The translations under genes were made by a program, and so were the position numbers. Positions 7,851 through 13,332 of a stretch of DNA of 22,551 nt are shown here, piece by piece (the stretch's first letter is position 1; each line of letters starts with the position of its first letter). This DNA comes from an uncultured Actinomycetes bacterium (lineage in GTDB: Bacteria; Actinomycetota; Actinomycetes; Nanopelagicales; Nanopelagicaceae), in NCBI GenBank assembly GCA_903897475.1, contig CAIUBS010000028.1:1-22551 (forward strand), given 5' to 3'. The notes under the pieces are model-generated. The model worked only from the letters and a program-made list of their open reading frames with translations, had not been told where the DNA came from and made no database searches.

Positions 7851-7914
7851 GTCGGCCCTGAGGCAACATGAGTAAAAAATTTATGAAGACAAGTAACTAT
7901 GAAGGAGTATGAGT

Positions 7915-8211
7915 ATGGCAATTTCAATTAAGCCTCTAGAAGATCGCATTGTTGTGAAGGCAAATGAAGCAGAACAAAAGACTGCTTCTGGGTTAGTTAT
8001 TCCAGATACTGCCAAAGAGAAGCCACAAGAAGGAACAGTTATGGCAGTTGGCCCTGGCCGTTTTGAAAATGGCAATCGCATTCCTTTGGATATTAAAGAG
8101 GGTGATGTAGTTCTTTATTCAAAATATGGTGGCACTGAGGTTAAGTACAACAATGAAGAGTACCTAGTACTCTCTTCTCGTGATGTACTAGCAATTATTG
8201 CGAAGAAGTAA
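7915..8211 (+). CDS. groES: Co-chaperonin GroES (Cpn10)
   Basis: A 98-residue lid of the GroEL folding chamber. It shows SIKPLEDRIVVKANEAEQKTASGLVIPD, the mobile loop (EAEQKTASGLVIP), the roof-loop region, then GDVVLYSKYGGTEVKYNNEEYLVLSSRDVLAII, typical of GroES throughout. I place the start at the second ATG (7915): AAGGAG at 7902-7907 is then 7 bases away, whereas the in-frame ATG at 7909 would have it at only one base. It is preceded by the CIRCE operator and followed two bases after its stop by groEL. Confidence 0.97.
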   Translation: MAISIKPLEDRIVVKANEAEQKTASGLVIPDTAKEKPQEGTVMAVGPGRFENGNRIPLDIKEGDVVLYSKYGGTEVKYNNEEYLVLSSRDVLAIIAKK

Positions 8212-8213
8212 AA

Positions 8214-9848
8214 ATGAGTAAATCACTTCAATTTGATGAAGCAGCTCGACGTGCAATGGAGCGTGGAGTAAACATCCTTGCTGACACAGTCAAAGTAACG
8301 CTTGGGCCTAAGGGTCGTAATGTTGTTATTGCAAAAAGCTATGGTGCTCCTTTAATCACAAATGATGGTGTGACTATTGCAAAAGAGATTGAATTATCGG
8401 ATCCAGCGGAAAATATGGGTGCTCAACTTGTTAAGCAAGTTGCGGAAAAGACCAATGATGTAGCTGGAGATGGCACAACTACTGCGACAGTTTTAGCACA
8501 AGCGATGGTTAAAGAAGGTCTTCGTAACTTAGCTGCTGGAGCTCAGCCAATGGAGCTTAAGTATGGAATTGAGCAAGCCGTTTCTGCAATCACAGAGGCT
8601 CTAAGAAAAAATTCAACTGCCGTAAGTGGAAAGTCACAAATTGCAGATGTTGCGACTATTTCAGCCCAAGATAAAGCAATTGGTGATTTAATTGCTGAAG
8701 CCATGGATAAAGTAGGAAAAGATGGCGTTATAACTGTTGAAGAGTCATCAACAACTGGACTTGAGCTTGAATTCACAGAGGGTATGCAATTTGATAAAGG
8801 TTATATCTCTCCGTACTTTGTAACCGATGCAGATCGTATGGAAACAATTTTAGAGGATGCTTATATCCTTATTTCAGGCCAGAAAATTTCTGCGTTGAGT
8901 GAAGTATTACCAGTACTTGAGAAGGTTGCTCAGGCAAGTAAGCCACTTTTGATTATTGCCGAAGATGTGGAGGGTGAAGCCCTTTCAACTTTGGTGGTAA
9001 ACCGTATGCGCGGGACCTTTGCATCAGCTGCTGTTAAAGCACCTGGTTTTGGTGATCGTCGAAAGGCAATGTTGCAAGATATTGCGATATTAACTGGCGG
9101 TCAGGTTATTTCAGCAGAGGTAGGTCTAAAGCTAGAACAGATTGATATTTCTATGCTTGGAAAAGCTCGTCGGGTTGTAATCTCAAAAGACAACACAACT
9201 ATTGTTGATGGATCTGGCAATAAGAATGATGTTGCTGCTCGTGTGACTGAAATTAGACGAGAGATTGAAAATACTGATTCAGATTGGGATCGCGAAAAAC
9301 TACAGGAGCGAGTTGCAAAACTTGCTGGTGGAGTTTGTGTTATCAAGGTTGGTGCACATACTGAAGTTGAATTAAAAGAGAAAAAGCATCGCTTAGAGGA
9401 TGCGATTTCAGCAACTCGCGCAGCAGTAGAGGAAGGAATTGTTGTTGGAGGTGGAGCAGCATTAGTACATGCCGCAACTGCTCTCGATAATGATTTAGGC
9501 TTTGAAGGAGATCGTGCTGTAGGCGTGCGTCTAGTTCGTAAAGCATGTGATGAGCCGCTTCGCTGGATTGCTGAAAATGCTGGTCAAGAGGGTTATGTTG
9601 TAGTTTCTAAAGTTAGGGCAATGAAACCTAATGAAGGTTTTAATGCCTATTCAGAAACTTATACTGATCTTGTAAAAGAGGGTGTAATTGATCCAGTTAA
9701 AGTAACCCGATCCGCATTGGCTAACGCAGCCTCAATTGCAGCAATGTTTATTACAACTGAAGCATTAGTCTTTGAAACTCCAGAAGAGAAAAAGGATGAA
9801 GCAGCAGGGCATGGTCACTCACATGGACCAGGTGGACATTCACACTAA
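8214..9848 (+). CDS. groEL: Chaperonin GroEL with a histidine-rich C-terminus (GroEL1 type)
   Basis: A 544-residue 60-kDa chaperonin that folds proteins in an ATP-driven chamber with GroES. The N-terminal equatorial domain has VKVTLGPKGRNVVI, NDGVTIAKEI and the nucleotide motif AGDGTTTATVLA with the ATPase Asp. The apical domain contains LLIIAEDVEGEALSTLVVN, and later VGGGAALVHA and the C-terminal equatorial region. The tail reads GHGHSHGPGGHSH instead of the usual GGM repeats. That is the pattern of actinobacterial GroEL1 proteins encoded next to groES. The His tail suggests metal binding, as discussed for the mycobacterial homologue. The Shine-Dalgarno is weak (GAAG in the groES end), and translation is probably coupled to groES. 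Confidence 0.97.
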   Translation: MSKSLQFDEAARRAMERGVNILADTVKVTLGPKGRNVVIAKSYGAPLITNDGVTIAKEIELSDPAENMGAQLVKQVAEKTNDVAGDGTTTATVLAQAMVKEGLRNLAAGAQPMELKYGIEQAVSAITEALRKNSTAVSGKSQIADVATISAQDKAIGDLIAEAMDKVGKDGVITVEESSTTGLELEFTEGMQFDKGYISPYFVTDADRMETILEDAYILISGQKISALSEVLPVLEKVAQASKPLLIIAEDVEGEALSTLVVNRMRGTFASAAVKAPGFGDRRKAMLQDIAILTGGQVISAEVGLKLEQIDISMLGKARRVVISKDNTTIVDGSGNKNDVAARVTEIRREIENTDSDWDREKLQERVAKLAGGVCVIKVGAHTEVELKEKKHRLEDAISATRAAVEEGIVVGGGAALVHAATALDNDLGFEGDRAVGVRLVRKACDEPLRWIAENAGQEGYVVVSKVRAMKPNEGFNAYSETYTDLVKEGVIDPVKVTRSALANAASIAAMFITTEALVFETPEEKKDEAAGHGHSHGPGGHSH

Positions 9849-9892
9849 TTATTAAAATCTGGGGTCTTGTTTTCAATAAGCTGATAATCGAC

Positions 9893-9898
9893 TAACAT
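9893..9898 (+). promoter_or_regulatory. Candidate -10 box for polyphosphate glucokinase, leaderless
   Basis: TAACAT ends 6 bases before the GTG start, so transcription would begin at or next to the start codon. There is no Shine-Dalgarno. TTTTCA at 9870-9875 gives a 17-base spacer but is a poor -35. A second hexamer GATAAT (9883-9888) would give a leader of about 10 bases. Confidence 0.45.
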
Positions 9899-9904
9899 TA
9901 ACCA

Positions 9905-10657
9905 GTGGAGAATATAACACTGGCAGTTGATTGTGGTGGTACTGGAATCAAGGCCTCAGTTTTCGACATAAACGGAAAAGTTCTAATAGATTTTCCATAT
10001 TTAAAGACGCCATACCCACTCTCTCCTGGTTTACTTACCGACATAATTAAAAATTTTGTAATTGCTGACACCCGAATAAATCGAGTCACTGTTGGATTAC
10101 CAGGCATGATCCGCAACGGAAAAATTGTATTCATTCCGCATTATGTAAATAAGCGTGGGCCTAGAACTGCTCTTGATCCACACCTAAAAAAAGCCTGGCA
10201 CGGATTTGATTTACAAAGTACTTTAACTAAGAAACTAAAGATCCCTATTTTAGTTTTAAATGATGCCGAGGTACATGCTTCTGCAGTAATAACAGGTATT
10301 GGGTTAGAAACTGTTCTTACATTTGGGACCGGCTTAGGCTCTGCAATTTTCAGTGATGGAAAAATTGCTCCACATCTAGAGTTATCTCATGCGACCATTA
10401 GGTATGGAAAAACTATCGATGCCTGGATTGGAGAGATATCTCGAAGGCGAATGGGTAATCAACTTTGGTCACGTCGAGTAAAAGCTCTAATTGAAGAGCT
10501 TTATCCAATGATACTTTGGGATAAGTTGTATATAGGTGGTGGAAATGCTCAACGGATTAGCAGGTCTGCGCTAAAAAGTTTTGATTATAAAGTCAAGATA
10601 ATTCCAAATTCTGCTGGCGTAGCTGGTGGTGTAAAAGCATGGGATCTTCTCACCTAG
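9905..10657 (+). CDS. ppgK: Polyphosphate glucokinase (ROK family)
   Basis: A 250-residue cytoplasmic sugar kinase of the ROK family that phosphorylates glucose with polyphosphate (and often ATP), feeding glycolysis. It shows LAVDCGGTGIKASVFD with the phosphate-binding DxGGT at residues 9-13, the catalytic VLNDAEVHA with Asp120, the second phosphate motif LTFGTGLGSAIF, and HLELSHATIRYG. It ends with YIGGGNAQRI and IPNSAGVAGGVKAW, which closely follows the C-terminus of mycobacterial PPGK as I recall it. The length is normal. The start is GTG, with no ribosome binding site and a -10-like box 6 bases upstream, so a leaderless mRNA is likely. It stands alone between groEL and the guaB3-like gene. 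The ROK family is certain; polyphosphate use is inferred from the similarity to PPGK. Confidence 0.9.
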   Translation: MENITLAVDCGGTGIKASVFDINGKVLIDFPYLKTPYPLSPGLLTDIIKNFVIADTRINRVTVGLPGMIRNGKIVFIPHYVNKRGPRTALDPHLKKAWHGFDLQSTLTKKLKIPILVLNDAEVHASAVITGIGLETVLTFGTGLGSAIFSDGKIAPHLELSHATIRYGKTIDAWIGEISRRRMGNQLWSRRVKALIEELYPMILWDKLYIGGGNAQRISRSALKSFDYKVKIIPNSAGVAGGVKAWDLLT

Positions 10658-10680
10658 TTTTATTCATTACTAATAGTAGA

Positions 10681-10686
10681 TACGAT
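10681..10686 (+). promoter_or_regulatory. Candidate -10 box for the guaB3-like gene, leaderless
   Basis: TACGAT ends 7 bases before the ATG at 10694. There is no Shine-Dalgarno, and no good -35 at the expected distance. The position predicts a transcript starting at the ATG. Confidence 0.45.
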
Positions 10687-10693
10687 TGGTTAT

Positions 10694-11803
10694 ATGTCAG
10701 AAATTGAAATAGGCCCAGGCAAGCGAGCACGAGCAGCATATTCTTTTGATGATATTGCGATAGTGCCATCTAGAAGAACTCGTGACCCTCAAGAGGTATC
10801 AATTTCATGGCAAATAGATGCATATAAGTTTGATCTACCTTTTTTAGCCGCTCCAATGGATTCAGTAGTTTCACCAGAAACTGCAATTTCAATTGGCAAA
10901 GCTGGTGGCCTTGGAGTTTTAAATCTTGAAGGTATTTGGACTCGATATGAAGATGCCGAAAAACAATTATCTTATATGGCAAAACTTTCTGATGAAGAAG
11001 CCATAAAAAAAATGCAAGAAATTTATTCAGCTCCAATTCAACCAACACTTATAAAAGAAAGAATTGCCCAAATTAGATCTGCTGGTGTGACTGTTGCTGG
11101 TGCTTTATCGCCTCAACGGACTGCAGAATTTCATAAAGCTGTAATAGATGCCGGAGTTGACGTTTTTGTAATTCGAGGTACAACTGTTTCTGCTGAGCAC
11201 GTTTCTGAGAACTCAACCGCTTTAAATCTAAAGAAATTTATTTATGAATTAGATGTTCCAGTAATTGTTGGTGGCTGCGCAACTGCGCAGGGTGCTTTAC
11301 ATTTAATGAGATCTGGAGCTGCTGGAGTTTTAGTTGGATTTGGTGGTGGATCAGCACACACCACAAAAACAGTGTTAGGTATTTCAGTTCCTATGGCATC
11401 TGCAGTTGCAGAGGTAGCTTCAGCCAGACGTGATTATTTGGATGAATCCGGGGGCAGATATGTACATGTAATTGCAGATGGTTCTGTTGGATCAAGTGGT
11501 GAAATTGCAAAAGCGATTGCATGTGGTGCAGATTCCATAATGATGGGATCACCACTTGCAAAGGCAGCTGAAGCTCCAGGAAAAGGTTGGCACTGGGGAT
11601 TGGAAGCTCATCATGCTCAATTACCAAGAGGTAATCGAGTAAAGGTTGGAACAGTTGGTTCGCTAAGTGAAGTGCTAACGGGCCCATCAATTACCTCAGA
11701 CGGATCTATGAATTTATTTGGTGCACTTAGAAGATCTATGGCAACCTGTGGTTATTCCGATTTAAAAGAGTTTCAAAGAGTAGAGGTAGTGGTTAAACCC
11801 TAA
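10694..11803 (+). CDS. guaB3: GuaB3-type IMP dehydrogenase-related protein, catalytic Cys replaced by His
   Basis: A 369-residue TIM-barrel protein of the IMP dehydrogenase/GMP reductase family without the CBS (Bateman) domain insert found in true GuaB. Family features are YSFDDIAIVPSRRTRDP at the start, LPFLAAPMDSVVSP, GKAGGLGVLNLEG, VIVGGCAT, and VIADGSVGSSGEIAKAIACGADSIMMGSPLA. In IMP dehydrogenase the substrate loop reads GxGSICTT with the nucleophilic Cys; here it reads GFGGGSAHTT with His222 in that place. The same change is, as I recall, typical of actinobacterial GuaB3, whose reaction is not established. In related genomes a full guaB lies just before this gene, but here ppgK precedes it instead. 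The start ATG has no ribosome binding site and a -10-like box 7 bases upstream. Confidence 0.9.
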   Translation: MSEIEIGPGKRARAAYSFDDIAIVPSRRTRDPQEVSISWQIDAYKFDLPFLAAPMDSVVSPETAISIGKAGGLGVLNLEGIWTRYEDAEKQLSYMAKLSDEEAIKKMQEIYSAPIQPTLIKERIAQIRSAGVTVAGALSPQRTAEFHKAVIDAGVDVFVIRGTTVSAEHVSENSTALNLKKFIYELDVPVIVGGCATAQGALHLMRSGAAGVLVGFGGGSAHTTKTVLGISVPMASAVAEVASARRDYLDESGGRYVHVIADGSVGSSGEIAKAIACGADSIMMGSPLAKAAEAPGKGWHWGLEAHHAQLPRGNRVKVGTVGSLSEVLTGPSITSDGSMNLFGALRRSMATCGYSDLKEFQRVEVVVKP

Positions 11804-11859
11804 TAATCTGAGAAAGTACTTAAAGTTGGGTTGTAATTATCAATAACGGACCATTTTTC

Positions 11860-11888
11860 TTGGGTATTACAAACTTATTGATTAAACT
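11860..11888 (+). promoter_or_regulatory. Promoter of the secreted cyclophilin gene, leaderless
   Basis: TTGGGT (11860-11865), a 17-base spacer and TAAACT (11883-11888) form a well-spaced -35/-10 pair. The -10 ends 7 bases before the ATG at 11896, so the mRNA should start at or within a base or two of the start codon. The TTG of the -35 is also the first possible in-frame start codon, but as a promoter element it would not be translated. Confidence 0.65.
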
Positions 11889-11895
11889 AAATCCC

Positions 11896-12552
11896 ATGCT
11901 TAAAACAAAAATGACAATCTTCTCCATGTCTATTTTTGTTTTATCGTTATTTCCAATTACGAATGCAACAGCTGCTCCAAGTAATAAGCCCTTTAAGTTG
12001 AATTGTAAGAGCACTAAAGCAAAAGGGCATACTGTAAAAAATGTAATACCACCTGAAGTAAAAGCTCCATTCAAAAATAGAATTATTAATTTGTCCACTA
12101 ATTGTGGCGAGATTGTCATTGAAGCATTTGGTGTAAATGCGCCAGTCACGGTAACTGCAATGACTGCGCTAGCTAAAGGTGGATTTTTTGACCAAACACT
12201 TTGCCATAGATTAACCACCGAAGGTATATTTGTATTGCAGTGCGGTGATCCAACTGCAACAGGTAGGGGTGGGCCTAATTTCTTCTATAATGATGAAAAT
12301 TTACCGCCGGCAACTGACGATAACTATCCTGCCGGAACAGTTGCAATGGCTAACTCTGGTGCTAACACAAACGGCAGTCAATTTTTTATTGTTTATGAAG
12401 ATACATCACTATCGCCAAACTACACAATTTGGGGAAAAGTTGTAAGAGGTCTAGAAATTGTTAAGGCGATCGCAAAAGATGGTGTGGTTGATGGGAAAAC
12501 TGATGGATTGCCAAAACGCAAAATTGCAATTGAAAGAGTTAAAGTTCGCTAA
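11896..12552 (+). CDS. Secreted cyclophilin-type peptidyl-prolyl cis-trans isomerase
   Basis: A 218-residue exported prolyl isomerase that should assist folding of proteins outside the membrane. Residues 1-26 form a signal peptide (MLKTKMTIFS, hydrophobic core, then NATA, cleavage before about A27). A cyclophilin domain follows from about residue 70: CHRLTTEGIFVLQCGDP (the FHR....QGGDP motif, with the Arg and Gln of the active site), GRGGPNFFYNDENLP, GTVAMANSGANTNGSQFFI, and NYTIWGKVVRG. Cysteines at 37 and in the core may form disulfides. The open frame extends upstream to a TTG at 11860, but I choose the ATG at 11896 because it begins a proper signal peptide and lies 7 bases after a -10 box. 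No ribosome binding site is present. It ends in a 4-base overlap with the convergent deacetylase gene. Confidence 0.9.
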   Translation: MLKTKMTIFSMSIFVLSLFPITNATAAPSNKPFKLNCKSTKAKGHTVKNVIPPEVKAPFKNRIINLSTNCGEIVIEAFGVNAPVTVTAMTALAKGGFFDQTLCHRLTTEGIFVLQCGDPTATGRGGPNFFYNDENLPPATDDNYPAGTVAMANSGANTNGSQFFIVYEDTSLSPNYTIWGKVVRGLEIVKAIAKDGVVDGKTDGLPKRKIAIERVKVR

Positions 12553-13274
12553 TTAGTATTAACGATTTTAAATATTTCAGCCACTGATCCTTTAGGTAGA
12601 TTATTCGCCTCAGCATTTTTTTCGCCCCACTCTCGAACCATTTTTTCTAAGTTCTCATTATGAGCAGTCTGGCTAACATGACTATGCAGTGCCTTCATTT
12701 TTTTATCAAAAGTTGAAGTGATATCTACAAAATGATCCGGAGTTGCAGATGACATCACCCAAACTTCTCTAACTCGCCAAGGTTCTAGCCCTTCAACCTT
12801 AAGTAAATCTTCAAATGCAAAGGGATTTCTTGAGTCTGGATAAACTGCTTGGATTGCAGCCTCACCGGCAGCCATATGATCGGGGTGAGAGGCAAATAAT
12901 CTATCCCAATTTCTTTCAGGAGATTGAATAACCATTCGATCTGGTTTTGTGATTCTAATTTGTCTAACAATATCTTTTCTTAGCTCTATAGTCGGCACAA
13001 GCCATCCATCTCGATAATTTAGAAAAGTAATATCACTTACGCCAACAGCTAAACCTGCTTGTCTTTGCTCATGTTGCCTAATTTTTGGCATATCTTCACG
13101 GGGAACATTTGGATCTTCTCCACCTTGATCGCCATTTGTACAAATGCAGTATGAAACTTGGATACCTTTGGCGGTCCACTGGGCAATTGTTCCAGCTGCA
13201 CCAAAATCACAATCATCAGGGTGTGCAGTAACTACTAATACGCGCTTGATTTCACTGTCATCTAATGGCTTCAT
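12549..13274 (-). CDS. PIG-L/LmbE family zinc-dependent deacetylase
   Basis: A 241-residue protein of the PIG-L (LmbE-like) family, whose members remove N-acyl groups from amino sugars; mycothiol enzymes MshB and Mca also belong to it. It carries the zinc motif AHPDD at residues 17-21 and the second metal/active-site motif SHPDH with His130 and His133. NYRDG and PERNWDRLF lie between them. I cannot say from sequence which substrate it uses; mycothiol metabolism is possible in an actinobacterium. The chosen ATG (13274) sits 8 bases after TAATCT, with no ribosome binding site. The frame is open 19 codons further up, but that stretch lies across the promoter region and does not look like protein. 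It is convergent with the cyclophilin gene (4-base overlap) and divergent from pcrA. Confidence 0.87.
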   Translation of the reverse strand: MKPLDDSEIKRVLVVTAHPDDCDFGAAGTIAQWTAKGIQVSYCICTNGDQGGEDPNVPREDMPKIRQHEQRQAGLAVGVSDITFLNYRDGWLVPTIELRKDIVRQIRITKPDRMVIQSPERNWDRLFASHPDHMAAGEAAIQAVYPDSRNPFAFEDLLKVEGLEPWRVREVWVMSSATPDHFVDITSTFDKKMKALHSHVSQTAHNENLEKMVREWGEKNAEANNLPKGSVAEIFKIVNTN

Positions 13275-13282
13275 TGGAGACA

Positions 13283-13288
13283 AGATTA
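13283..13288 (-). promoter_or_regulatory. Candidate -10 box for the PIG-L deacetylase, leaderless
   Basis: On the minus strand the hexamer reads TAATCT and ends 8 bases before the ATG at 13274. No Shine-Dalgarno is present. The expected -35 position (13306-13311, TAAGAC on the minus strand) is weak. Confidence 0.4.
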
Positions 13289-13319
13289 CCGCAGCAAATC
13301 TACTTGTCTTACCCACCGA

Positions 13320-13325
13320 TAGACT
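13320..13325 (+). promoter_or_regulatory. Candidate -10 box for pcrA, leaderless
   Basis: TAGACT ends 7 bases before the pcrA ATG at 13333. No Shine-Dalgarno precedes the ATG. The -35 is not clear. Together with the minus-strand box at 13283-13288, this packs two back-to-back promoters into the 58 bases between the genes. Confidence 0.45.
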
Positions 13326-13332
13326 TAGCAAT

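Noticed and set aside
9883..9888. GATAAT as the main -10 of ppgK
   Set aside because: It is closer to the TATAAT consensus, but no -35 is at the right distance. TAACAT at 9893-9898 fits the leaderless spacing seen at the neighbouring genes. I cannot exclude that both are used.
11820..12218. Minus-strand open frame of 132 codons opposite the cyclophilin
   Set aside because: The cyclophilin on the plus strand has clear family motifs and a promoter; the antisense frame has neither.
13275..13331. N-terminal extension of the PIG-L deacetylase by 19 codons
   Set aside because: The stretch lies across the intergenic promoter region; the internal ATG at 13274 directly precedes the conserved domain and sits 8 bases from a -10 box.
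13144..13332. N-terminal extension of pcrA by 63 codons
   Set aside because: It would overlap the divergent deacetylase gene, has no helicase-like sequence, and the ATG at 13333 gives the expected N-terminus.
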